Positions 1 through 6,249 are shown, counted from the stretch's first letter. The stretch is 12,424 bases of DNA from JBFKUL01 sp041635755 (GCA_041635755.1 JBFKUL010000069.1:1-12424); one strand, 5' to 3'. Notes: generated by a model not told the origin, from the sequence alone. Numbers and translations are program-made.

Positions 1-91
1 AGTGTGTATTCAAGCCCGGGTAGCTAGGCTCCCAGTCAACGGGCACGGATTCGTGGCGGAGTCCGTACAGGGAGTCGAACTCGAAGCCCAC

Positions 92-120
92 AAAAGAAAC
101 GGCCCGCTGATCGCGGGCCG
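92..120 (-). terminator. Intrinsic terminator of the TonB-C-like lipoprotein gene
   Basis: A perfect 8-bp GC stem (100-107 with 113-120, loop 108-112) is followed on the minus strand by a T-rich run (complement of 92-99). It lies 45 bases past the stop of the minus-strand lipoprotein gene at 165, so it most likely ends that transcript. The plus-strand flank has no T-run, so it is directional. Confidence 0.75.
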
Positions 121-164
121 CTCAAAAGACTAAGTGGTTTCAATTTGCGGCACGTGCCGCGCCA

Positions 165-689
165 TTAGGCTCCGCGTTGCTTGGGCCCGAAGGTACGCAG
201 GTGAAAACGACCGTCCTTGTTGAACAGCCACGTCTCGGTCACCTCAAGCACACCGTTATGCAGCCATTCCTCGGGCGGCACCGGCAACGCGCCGGCACGC
301 TCCAAACTGGCACGGGCGAGGCCGTCTGCTTCTTTCTCCGGCGTTCTCACCGTTTGGACGTTTCGAACGTTGCCGTTGGCGTCGACTTCGAAACGCAGCA
401 CGACGACCGCGCGCAGGAGCGGCTGGAGGTCCCCCGTGACCGTTTTCCCCGTGCTCGTCTCAAAGATGCGCTTGCAAAGCGCGACCTTGTACTGCTCCAT
501 CGTTGTGTAGGGCGATGCTACACGCGGTTTCGCCTTCGCCACAGGAGGCGGGGGCGGCGGGGGCGGCGTAACCTTCGCGACCGGCGGCGGCGGGGTCGGA
601 GCAGTCGGCTCCGGAACCGTCGTGCACGAGGCCACGACGACACCTGACAGCGCTATAAGAACAGCACGGATCCCTGGTTTGCGAGGCAT
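165..689 (-). CDS. Lipoprotein with proline-rich linker and TonB-C-like domain
   Basis: Predicted 174-residue envelope lipoprotein. The start at 689 is chosen because AAGGAG (complement of 699-704) sits 9 bases upstream and the product then begins with a short basic stretch, a hydrophobic helix and a lipobox V19-A-S-C22; the open frame continues upstream but lacks these signals. Residues 25-59 are a Pro/Ala/Val/Lys linker with eight consecutive prolines (42-49). Residues about 80-160 resemble the TonB C-terminal domain, with a VVVLRFEVDANGNV strand pair, an alternating charged helix and a late TETWLF strand. A true TonB has an uncleaved N-terminal inner-membrane anchor and energises outer-membrane receptors with ExbBD. 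Here the anchor is replaced by a lipid attachment site, and no exbB or exbD is nearby. The domain call is from pattern, not a search; the function is unknown. The gene ends at the terminator at 92-120 and diverges from the lipoprotein gene at 1154. Confidence 0.72.
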   Translation of the reverse strand: MPRKPGIRAVLIALSGVVVASCTTVPEPTAPTPPPPVAKVTPPPPPPPPVAKAKPRVASPYTTMEQYKVALCKRIFETSTGKTVTGDLQPLLRAVVVLRFEVDANGNVRNVQTVRTPEKEADGLARASLERAGALPVPPEEWLHNGVLEVTETWLFNKDGRFHLRTFGPKQRGA

Positions 690-1153
690 GCGAATCAGCT
701 CCTTGATCGCGCAAGAAATGCGACGGCTATTTATACCGTCCCATGCCGCGCTGGAGAAAGGAGAAAGGTCACGTCGATGACGGACCGGCCGTGATACGTC
801 ACAGTCGGCACAATCCGGGCAGGCGATTCTTGGTGGCATAGTTGGCAAGTTGCCGAGCTCGCGTTCCGGGAGCGGATTTGCGCCATGTCAAGTACCGCAG
901 GATAACGCAAACCGGGGACTCGTTCTTTTGGTCGATTTCTGGCGGGGAAACGGCCCGCTTGATCTTGCCCCGTGAGCCGTGGGAAGTCCTGTGCGTGCGC
1001 CAAGACATCGCCAATGCAATGGGGTCGAGGTGCGCGTTCTTAAGACCGAGATCGGCACTTTCGCGGCGGGTGTGAAAAAGTGTATTTGAGTTCGGGTTAG
1101 CATGGCGTAGCCTTGCTTTCCATGGGGCGTATTTGCCGGAATGGGAGAGGCAG
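690..1153. other. Divergent intergenic spacer without a recognised gene
   Basis: This 464-base stretch separates two divergently transcribed lipoprotein genes. Several open frames cross it but none has a ribosome binding site or a recognisable product. It holds the TATAAA element at 730-735 and, at 947-964, a near copy of the sequence at 96-112 (the first arm of the terminator). I see no convincing plus-strand promoter for the gene at 1154. Confidence 0.5.
730..735 (-). promoter_or_regulatory. Possible -10 element of the TonB-C-like lipoprotein gene
   Basis: The minus strand reads TATAAA here, five of six matches to the sigma-70 -10 box. It lies about 41 bases from the chosen start codon at 689. 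No good -35 hexamer is seen 16-18 bases upstream, so this is only a candidate. Confidence 0.3.
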
Positions 1154-1570
1154 ATGAGACAATTCACGTTGACCGTTTCCTTAGCGGTCGCACTTAGCGG
1201 TTGCGCGGCCATGTCGGACGCTTGGGACAGCAGCAAGAACTGGGCATCCGGGCTCACCTCCGCGACGCCAGCCAAGAACGACGGCGGCGTGCTCGTCAAT
1301 AACGATGGCATGACGCTTTACACGTTTGACCGCGATCCTGTCGGCGGCGGAAAGAGCGTGTGCAATGGCCAGTGCGCGTCGCTCTGGCCGCCGCTGATGG
1401 CCAAAGAGGACGCCAAAGGTTCGGGTGCCTACACGGTGATCACGCGTAACGACGGGGCAAAACAGTGGGCCTATAAGGGCAAGCCGCTCTACCTATGGAT
1501 CAAGGACAAGAAGCAGGGAGATAGGTCGGGTGATGGCTTCAATAAGGTTTGGCATGTCGCGCGGCCCTGA
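1154..1570 (+). CDS. Small secreted-repeat lipoprotein (COG4315 / PF03640 type)
   Basis: 138-residue lipoprotein. The ATG at 1154 is preceded by GGGAG (1143-1147) six bases upstream and is followed directly by a signal sequence with a textbook lipobox L14-S-G-C17; a TTG 21 bases earlier is in frame but unneeded. The mature part contains two copies of the secreted-repeat motif. The first is around residues 46-82 (LVNNDGMTLYTFDRDPVGGG, then C70-x3-C74 and LWPP). The second is around 95-136 (ITRNDGAKQWAYKGKPLYLW, ending GFNKVWHVARP). This family is common in proteobacteria and actinobacteria and has no established biochemical role. It stands alone, convergent with the pal-like gene at 1868-2410. 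The family call is firm on motif grounds; the function is unknown. Confidence 0.88.
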   Translation: MRQFTLTVSLAVALSGCAAMSDAWDSSKNWASGLTSATPAKNDGGVLVNNDGMTLYTFDRDPVGGGKSVCNGQCASLWPPLMAKEDAKGSGAYTVITRNDGAKQWAYKGKPLYLWIKDKKQGDRSGDGFNKVWHVARP

Positions 1571-1600
1571 AGCGGTTTGCTGAGCAAGGTAATCACGTTT

Positions 1601-1620
1601 CCGAGGGCATCCGCCCTCGG
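1601..1620 (+). terminator. Hairpin downstream of the secreted-repeat lipoprotein gene
   Basis: A perfect 8-bp stem (1601-1608 with 1613-1620, loop atcc) lies 30 bases past the stop of the plus-strand lipoprotein gene. The following bases (tgcttggc) are a poor T-run, so it is a weak intrinsic terminator or simply a 3'-end stabilising hairpin. Confidence 0.5.
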
Positions 1621-1782
1621 TGCTTGGCATAGCGCCGGGAGGCACCGCTCAACGAACAAACCGCAGTTCGCTCACGACGATCGAGCGGCAAGTATTTGAG
1701 CGAAGCGGGCGCATCCAATCCGCGCCAGGCGATCAACTTTGGACCAGCACTTACGGCGCGATGGTGTCAGCCAGTAAGGCGT

Positions 1783-1830
1783 CGCCCCGCGCCGGGGCGC
1801 CGAGGCAGACACCGCCCTGGGGTGGGCGGT
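1783..1830 (-). terminator. Tandem GC hairpins downstream of the pal-like gene
   Basis: Two adjacent perfect 7-bp stems are visible: 1783-1789 with 1793-1799 (3-base loop) and 1811-1817 with 1824-1830 (6-base loop). Both lie just past the stop codon of the minus-strand pal-like gene. No T-run follows on the minus strand, so classical intrinsic termination is not supported; a 3'-protective or Rho-assisted role is possible. This convergent gene boundary holds nothing else I recognise. Confidence 0.35.
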
Positions 1831-1867
1831 GGCCGATCGGCGACTTTGGGTAGCCGGGCGAGCGGCG

Positions 1868-2410
1868 CTACTCTTGCGTGTAGACGATGTCGCTGCGCCG
1901 GTGTTGCGACCACACGTTCTCGTCATGCCCCTCAGGCCTGGGTTTCTCCTCGCCCCAGCTGACGGTCTCGATACGCTGATCGGGGATTCCCAGCAGCAGC
2001 AACGCCCGCTTCAGGCTGTCGGCGCGTCGCTGTCCAAGTGCGAGGTTGTACTCGCGGCTCCCGCGCTCGTCCGCGTTGCCCTCGATTCGCAGCATGGCCG
2101 AATCGCGACTACGAAGGTAGGCGGCGTGCGCCTCGACAACCGGGCGGTACTCCGGCTTGATGTCGTACTGGTCAAAATCGTAGTAGATGCTGCGCTTGGC
2201 CAATAGGCTGCCGGGATCCTGCAGAGTTCTCCCCGCGCCGGCGCGCGGTGCAACAGCTGTAGCCGCCGAGTGAGGCGCGGAATGCAGTGCGGTCGACGTA
2301 TTCGAACCGGAAGGCGGCGCGGAAGAATCCTTGACTTGCTCGCTCGCGCAGCCGCCAAGCATCAGGACGAGTGAGGATACTAGTGAGACTGCGGACAACT
2401 TGATGGTCAT
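1868..2410 (-). CDS. pal: Pal-like peptidoglycan-associated lipoprotein (OmpA domain)
   Basis: 180-residue lipoprotein with signal peptide and lipobox L18-G-G-C21, a Ser/Ala/Pro-rich spacer (about 22-70) and an OmpA-like C-terminal domain (about 74-178). The domain opens with SIYYDFDQYDIKPEYRPVV and carries the Pal-type helix GNADERGSREYNLALGQRRA. The pair expected to bind meso-diaminopimelate in OmpA domains is present as D114 and R129, 15 residues apart. Pal anchors the outer membrane to peptidoglycan and normally works with TolB and TolA. The ATG at 2410 has an AGGTGAT-type ribosome site just upstream. Neighbours are not tol genes: gph lies upstream on the same strand, with 256 bases between. 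It may therefore be a second, stand-alone Pal paralogue, with the tol-pal copy elsewhere. The family is certain; its being the main Pal is not. Confidence 0.88.
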   Translation of the reverse strand: MTIKLSAVSLVSSLVLMLGGCASEQVKDSSAPPSGSNTSTALHSAPHSAATAVAPRAGAGRTLQDPGSLLAKRSIYYDFDQYDIKPEYRPVVEAHAAYLRSRDSAMLRIEGNADERGSREYNLALGQRRADSLKRALLLLGIPDQRIETVSWGEEKPRPEGHDENVWSQHRRSDIVYTQE

Positions 2411-2446
2411 GGCATCACCTTTCTTAACGGGTCAAAAGAAAGTGAT

Positions 2447-2462
2447 CCACGCGCTTGCGTGG
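2447..2462 (-). other. Hairpin in the leader of the pal-like gene
   Basis: A perfect 6-bp stem (2447-2452 with 2457-2462, loop gctt) lies 37 bases before the pal-like start codon. GATC repeats on both sides could extend it over a bulge. On the minus strand it is followed by ATCACTTTCTTTT, so it could also be a weak terminator for transcripts coming from gph. Confidence 0.35.
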
Positions 2463-2482
2463 CAGATCTTCTCTGAAAGAAA

Positions 2483-2511
2483 AATATAGCCGACACGCAA
2501 GAACTTGTAAT
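2483..2511 (-). promoter_or_regulatory. Candidate promoter of the pal-like gene
   Basis: The minus strand shows TATATT (complement of 2483-2488), five of six matches to the -10 box, with a poor ATTACA at -35 after 17 bases (2506-2511). The implied leader is about 65 bases and contains the hairpin at 2447-2462. It would give the pal-like gene expression independent of gph. Confidence 0.35.
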
Positions 2512-2666
2512 GCCCTATGAGCGTACATCTGAGGAATTGTTGGCACTACGCGAAGGATTGTCGAGTCCGCTTCGGGGCGGTACATCGATGTCGGCTCGCC
2601 AAGCCCTGCATTGCGCCCTGAGCTTGCCTGGGAGCGTCGCAGCAAGATGCGGCAACGCCCCTGGCG

Positions 2667-3335
2667 CTAGAGGTGTCCGATGAGATCTCGCGGATGCGCA
2701 ATCAGCACATCCGCATTCCATGTCGACGGAGCGCCGTTGTCGGTTCCACTGTATCCGTACTCCACCGCGACGGCGCGCATCTGCGCAGCGCGCGCTGCCT
2801 GGATATCGCGCAAGTCGTCGCCGACGTAGCAGCAGTGGGCTGCGGCAAGGCCGAGGCGCTCCGCGGCGAGCAACAAAGGCGCAGGGTGGGGTTTCGGGTA
2901 AGGCGTCGTGTCGCCACATATCGTGCAGGCGGGCGTAAGGCCCAGCGACGATACGATGGCCAGCGTGAAGCGTGTTGGTTTGTTCGTGACGATGCCCCAG
3001 GCGAGGCCGCGAGCTTCCAGCGCGCGAAGAAGGTCGCTGACCCCTGGAAACAACCGGGTGTCGACGCATACGCGTTCGCTGTAATACGCAAGAAAAGTCT
3101 CGCGCATGTCGGCGTAGTCCGCGTCGCCGGGGTGAAGATTGAATCCAATGCGAAGCAGGCCGCGGGCGCCGCTTGACGCATGCGGGCGCACTTCGTCAAT
3201 TGGCAGACCTGCGAGACCGCGCGCGATGCGCATTCGGTTAAGTGCATGGCCTAGGTCCGCAGCCGTATCGGCCAGCGTGCCGTCGAAATCGAACAGGACG
3301 GCGCTCGTACGATGGCGCGAGAAATGATCAGACAT
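2667..3335 (-). CDS. gph: HAD-family phosphatase: phosphoglycolate phosphatase or MupP (MurNAc-6-phosphate phosphatase)
   Basis: 222-residue HAD hydrolase with all four motifs. Motif I is LFDFDGTLADT (nucleophile D16, acid D18), motif II VTNKP (T117), motif III Lys YPKPHP (K148) and motif IV VGDDLRDI (D173, D174). The stretch between motifs I and II is the helical C1 cap. Such proteins are usually annotated as Gph, which removes 2-phosphoglycolate. The position directly after ubiG, and features such as SGARG, WGIVTNKPTRF, VEYGY and the late WNADV-HP segment, also match what I recall of Pseudomonas MupP, which dephosphorylates N-acetylmuramate-6-phosphate in cell-wall recycling. The ATG overlaps the end of ubiG by 8 bases, so translation is probably coupled. 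Family certain, substrate open. Confidence 0.92.
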   Translation of the reverse strand: MSDHFSRHRTSAVLFDFDGTLADTAADLGHALNRMRIARGLAGLPIDEVRPHASSGARGLLRIGFNLHPGDADYADMRETFLAYYSERVCVDTRLFPGVSDLLRALEARGLAWGIVTNKPTRFTLAIVSSLGLTPACTICGDTTPYPKPHPAPLLLAAERLGLAAAHCCYVGDDLRDIQAARAAQMRAVAVEYGYSGTDNGAPSTWNADVLIAHPRDLIGHL

Positions 3336-4035
3336 CCCGAACGCAGCGCAACAGATAGTTCACGCTGCAGTCTGGGCTGAGCCAATAGCGTCGGGTGAGG
3401 GGGTTGTAGCTCATTCCAATCAGCTCGAGCGGCCGGAGACCTGCATTGCGGCAGTGGTGCGCAAGCTCGGAGGGCCGAATGAATCGGGCGTAATCGTGAG
3501 TGCCTCGAGGAAGCAGCTTGAGAATGTATTCCGCGCCCAGGATGGCGAACAGGTAGGACTTCGGGTTTCGATTGATGGTGGAAAAGAACACGTGCCCCTC
3601 GGGCTTCACAAGGCGCGCGCACGCAACGACGGTGCTGGCGGGGGCGGGCACGTGCTCTAGCAGCTCCATACAGGTGACGACGTCGAATTCTCCGGCGTGA
3701 TCGGCCGCGAAGGCCTCGGCCGAGGCCAGCTGGTAAGTCACCGGCAATCGACTCTCGAGAAGGTGGAGCCGCGCAACGTTGAGCGCCTTTTCCGATAGAT
3801 CAATGCCGCACGCGCGGGCGCCGCGCCGCGCCATGGACTCCGTGAGAATGCCGCCGCCGCAGCCGACATCGAGCGCCGCGCGGCCGGCGAGCCGGACGTT
3901 CTCATCAATCCAGTTCAGACGCAGCGGATTGATGTCGTGCAGCGCTCGGAACTCGCTGTGCGGATCCCACCAGCGATGCGCAAGATCGCTGAACTTCGCA
4001 AGCTCAGCCGGATCGGCGTTGGACTCGGTGCTCAC
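3328..4035 (-). CDS. ubiG: Bifunctional ubiquinone O-methyltransferase UbiG
   Basis: 235-residue SAM-dependent methyltransferase that carries out both O-methylations of ubiquinone synthesis. The N-terminal segment ELAKFSDLAHRWWDP, then FRALHDINPLRLNWI, is the UbiG signature. Motif I is LDVGCGGG (55-62), the ribose-binding acid is in GIDLS (D79), and MELLEHVP and FFSTINRNPKSYL follow. The GTG at 4035 gives the usual family length and places the signature correctly. The frame stays open far upstream into the antisense of the OmpA linker, which is not real coding; a TTG at 4044 is an alternative start. No clear ribosome site is seen. The gene begins only 36 bases after the T-run of the ompA-type terminator, so its promoter must overlap that terminator or it depends on readthrough. 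It overlaps gph by 8 bases. Confidence 0.96.
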   Translation of the reverse strand: MSTESNADPAELAKFSDLAHRWWDPHSEFRALHDINPLRLNWIDENVRLAGRAALDVGCGGGILTESMARRGARACGIDLSEKALNVARLHLLESRLPVTYQLASAEAFAADHAGEFDVVTCMELLEHVPAPASTVVACARLVKPEGHVFFSTINRNPKSYLFAILGAEYILKLLPRGTHDYARFIRPSELAHHCRNAGLRPLELIGMSYNPLTRRYWLSPDCSVNYLLRCVRDV

Positions 4036-4070
4036 AATGGACAAGTGTAACGGTGGCCTTCCAGGTTCCG

Positions 4071-4100
4071 CAAAAAAAAAGCCCTGCCGAAGCAGGGCTT
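4071..4100 (-). terminator. Strong intrinsic terminator of the OmpA family gene
   Basis: On the minus strand a perfect 9-bp stem (4092-4100 with 4079-4087) is closed by a TTCG tetraloop and runs straight into about nine T residues (complement of 4072-4080). It starts 17 bases past the OmpA family stop codon and lies between that gene and ubiG. Confidence 0.93.
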
Positions 4101-4117
4101 CCTTAGAGGATGGATGA

Positions 4118-4813
4118 TCAGTTCTTCTGCGTTCCGACCACTTCAACCTCAACGCGGCGGTTCTTGGCACGGCCTTCGCGCGTCGTGTTGCTCGCAACCG
4201 GCTGGTTCTCACCCTTGCCTTCCGCGTAGATGCGGTTCGGCTCGATGCCCTTCGACACCAGGTAGCCTTTGACCGCTTCGGCGCGGCGCACCGAGAGCTT
4301 CTGGTTGTATGCGCTCTCGCCAATAGCGTCCGCGTGACCGATCGCGATCACGACTTCGAGGTTGATACCTCTGGCCTTGCTCGCGAGGTCATCGAGCTTG
4401 TCCTTGGCCACCGGCTTGATGACGGACTTGTCGAAGTCGAACAGCACGTCCGCAGCAAGCGTCACCTTCTGAGCGACCGGCTTGGGCGCGGGCGCGGGCG
4501 CGGGCGCCGGTGCTGGCGCCGGCGCGGGTGCCGGTGCGACGGGCGCGGGGGCCGGAGCCGGTGCGGGCGCGGGGGCCGGAGCTGGCGCGGGGGCCGGACG
4601 CGGGACGAGGTCTGGATCGCACTCGGCGATCGCCATCGACGGCGTCCAGTAAGAGGTGCGCCAGCACTGGCCAGAAGTATTCTTCCAGACCTGGTTGCCC
4701 GCCGGGGGCTCGATCCAGTATCCGTTCTTCGACTGCGCCGCCGCGTTCAGCGAGACGGTCGTAAGCGCAACGCCCGCCACCAAGGCAAGCGGCATCCACA
4801 TTTTTTTGCTCAT
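4118..4813 (-). CDS. OmpA family periplasmic/outer-membrane protein with Pro-Ala linker
   Basis: 231-residue exported protein. It has a Sec signal peptide with probable cleavage A26/Q27, then a short N-terminal module (about 30-70) rich in Trp with C50 and C65, which could form a disulfide. A (Pro-Ala)n linker follows (71-112), then a C-terminal OmpA domain (about 117-228). The domain has VLFDFDKSVIKP, GHADAIGESAYNQKLSVRRA and the end NRRVEVEV; D162 and R177 are the expected diaminopimelate-binding pair. There is no room for an eight-stranded barrel, so it is not a classical porin-like OmpA; a structural link to peptidoglycan is inferred. The ATG at 4813 is preceded by GAGAGGAA (complement of 4822-4829). 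It has its own promoter (4896-4924) and terminator (4071-4100), so it is probably monocistronic and strongly expressed. Betaproteobacteria commonly carry such a gene next to ubiG and gyrA. Confidence 0.93.
   Translation of the reverse strand: MSKKMWMPLALVAGVALTTVSLNAAAQSKNGYWIEPPAGNQVWKNTSGQCWRTSYWTPSMAIAECDPDLVPRPAPAPAPAPAPAPAPAPAPVAPAPAPAPAPAPAPAPAPKPVAQKVTLAADVLFDFDKSVIKPVAKDKLDDLASKARGINLEVVIAIGHADAIGESAYNQKLSVRRAEAVKGYLVSKGIEPNRIYAEGKGENQPVASNTTREGRAKNRRVEVEVVGTQKN
4478..4603 (-). repeat. Low-complexity (Pro-Ala)n coding repeat
   Basis: This segment encodes residues 71-112 of the OmpA family protein, almost wholly alternating Pro and Ala with one Val break. At DNA level it is a run of near-identical six-base units, which would be prone to slippage and length variation between strains. 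Confidence 0.8.
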
Positions 4814-4866
4814 AGAAATTGTTCCTCTCGTTTTGAAGGGGTTCTTGAGTGTTCGGGGGACTGCAA

Positions 4867-4880
4867 GGCGCTGGCGCGCC
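4867..4880 (-). other. Hairpin near the 5' end of the OmpA family mRNA
   Basis: A 5-bp stem (4867-4871 with 4876-4880, loop tggc) lies immediately past the mtaD stop codon, and 10-20 bases after the transcription start predicted from the promoter at 4896-4924. A 5'-proximal stem-loop is known to stabilise ompA mRNA in E. coli; the same role here is only an inference. Confidence 0.4.
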
Positions 4881-6191
4881 TCAACTATTTAGTTGATTAT
4901 GCCAAAATTTAGCACGACTGTCCAAATTTGTCACAAACGCGCTTTTCAGGGTGCCCTCACTCACCAAGAGGCGACCCGCCACCCAGACGTGGCTGACGTG
5001 CTCCCTGCCTGCTGCGTAGACAAGTTGGGAAACGGGATCAAAGCACGGTGCAAGCTCCGGACCAGAGAGTCGCACAGCGGTGAAATCGGCTGCCTTGCCG
5101 ACAGTAATCGATCCCGTCTCGGCGCCAATGCCAAGCGCGATGGCACCTGCAAGCGTTGCCGCGCGAAGCGCGGCGTGCGCGGGCATCGCTTCGGCGTCGC
5201 GCCCGACAGCCTTGGCGAGGAGCGCCGCGTGGCGCATCTCCTGAAACATGTCGAGCCGGTTATTGCTCGCTGCGCCATCGGTTCCCAAAGCGACATTTAC
5301 GCCCGCTTGCAGCAGCGTCGCGACCGGGGCAAAGCCGCTTGCGAGCTTGAGGTTCGATGACGGGCAGTGCACCACGGTGCAACCGTGCCGCGCGAGCATG
5401 TTCACTTCCTCGGGCAACAGGTGAACCGAATGCACGGAGATTAGCCCTGGGCCCAGCAGGTCGAGGCGGCGCAGACGCTCGAGGGGTCGCGATCCATGTT
5501 CCGCGATCGAGCGCTCGACCTCATCCGCCGTCTCATGCACGTGAATGTGCACGGGAAGATCCAGCTCCGCCGAGAGTTTGGCGACCTTGCGAAAGGTGCC
5601 ATCGGACACCGTGTAGGGCGCATGCGGCGCGAGACAGAACGACAACGACGGGTGATCACTGTAACGATCCCGCAGCGCAAGACCTTTTTGCAGATAGTCG
5701 TCCGGATCCGAGGCGTAGGCGGAAGGAAACTCGATTACGATCATTCCCGCCGCGGCGCGCATTCCTGATTCGAGCGCTGCTTCGATTGCGGCTTCTGGAA
5801 AGAAATACATGTCGTTGAAGCACGTAGTGCCTCCGCGCAGCATCTCGGCACACGCGAGCAGCGTGCCGTCCTTTACGAACTGCGGTGACACGTGCTTCAT
5901 TTCCGCCGGCCAGATGTGCTCCTCGAGCCAGCGCTTAAGCGGCAGGTCGTCCGCCATGCCTCGCATCAGTGTCATTGCAGCATGGGTGTGCGCATTGATG
6001 AGGCCCGGGACGAGTACATGCTCGGGCAGATCGACCCTTTCATATTGCGAGAAGCGTCGGCTCGCTTCGTCGACATGCAGCACGCTTTCGATGCGTCCTT
6101 CGCGCACCGCCACGGCATGGTTTTCGAGCACGGTCCCGGAGGGCTCGACCGGAACGACCCAGCGTGCGCAGAGAAGGGAACTCATGGCCAT
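4881..6191 (-). CDS. mtaD: TRZ/ATZ family amidohydrolase, probable 5'-methylthioadenosine/S-adenosylhomocysteine deaminase
   Basis: 436-residue cytosolic amidohydrolase. Metal ligands fit the MTA/SAH deaminase pattern: H68 and H70 in NAHTHAAM, H217 with E220 in HIHVHE, a His in ISVHSVHL (254/257) and D305 in GTDGAASNN. The C-terminal part returns to the small beta-sandwich (GKAADFTAVRL). Deamination of MTA and SAH to the inosyl forms removes inhibitors of methyltransferases, which fits a neighbour like ubiG. Closely related enzymes act on other purines or s-triazines, so the substrate is not proven. The start is placed at 6191 (MAMSSLL); 6185 is equally possible, and neither has a clear ribosome site. 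The frame remains open a further 58 codons upstream with non-protein-like, Arg-rich sequence overlapping the next gene. It lies 58 bases after the OmpA-like lipoprotein gene and is probably cotranscribed with it. Confidence 0.88.
   Translation of the reverse strand: MAMSSLLCARWVVPVEPSGTVLENHAVAVREGRIESVLHVDEASRRFSQYERVDLPEHVLVPGLINAHTHAAMTLMRGMADDLPLKRWLEEHIWPAEMKHVSPQFVKDGTLLACAEMLRGGTTCFNDMYFFPEAAIEAALESGMRAAAGMIVIEFPSAYASDPDDYLQKGLALRDRYSDHPSLSFCLAPHAPYTVSDGTFRKVAKLSAELDLPVHIHVHETADEVERSIAEHGSRPLERLRRLDLLGPGLISVHSVHLLPEEVNMLARHGCTVVHCPSSNLKLASGFAPVATLLQAGVNVALGTDGAASNNRLDMFQEMRHAALLAKAVGRDAEAMPAHAALRAATLAGAIALGIGAETGSITVGKAADFTAVRLSGPELAPCFDPVSQLVYAAGREHVSHVWVAGRLLVSEGTLKSAFVTNLDSRAKFWHNQLNS
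4896..4924 (-). promoter_or_regulatory. Near-consensus sigma-70 promoter of the OmpA family gene
   Basis: On the minus strand TGGACA (complement of 4919-4924) and CATAAT (complement of 4896-4901) are each five of six matches to consensus, with an ideal 17-base spacer. The predicted start is near 4889-4890, giving a leader of about 77 bases. The promoter lies inside the last codons of mtaD. A perfect dyad tcaact-attt-agttga (4881-4896) covers the start site and touches the -10 box, so it could be an operator. Confidence 0.75.
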
Positions 6192-6249
6192 GAAAGAAAG
6201 CGAAATCCCGACACTCGCTGCATCTTCGTAGTGCTCAATAGATGTGCAG

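Noticed and set aside
69..82. tRNA T-loop-like sequence (minus strand GAGTTCGACTC) near a CCA
   Set aside because: The flanking bases do not form the T stem and no acceptor or anticodon arm is present.
731..1003. CxxCH (haem-binding-like) motif in a minus-strand frame
   Set aside because: A single motif in a short frame without ribosome site or signal peptide; most likely chance.
4036..4323. Long N-terminal extension of the ubiG frame
   Set aside because: It is Arg/Ser/Ala-rich shadow sequence from the OmpA gene in another frame, contains the terminator, and lies outside the normal UbiG length.
4478..4603. CRISPR-like or tandem-repeat array
   Set aside because: The repeats are short codon-level Pro-Ala units within a gene, with no spacers.
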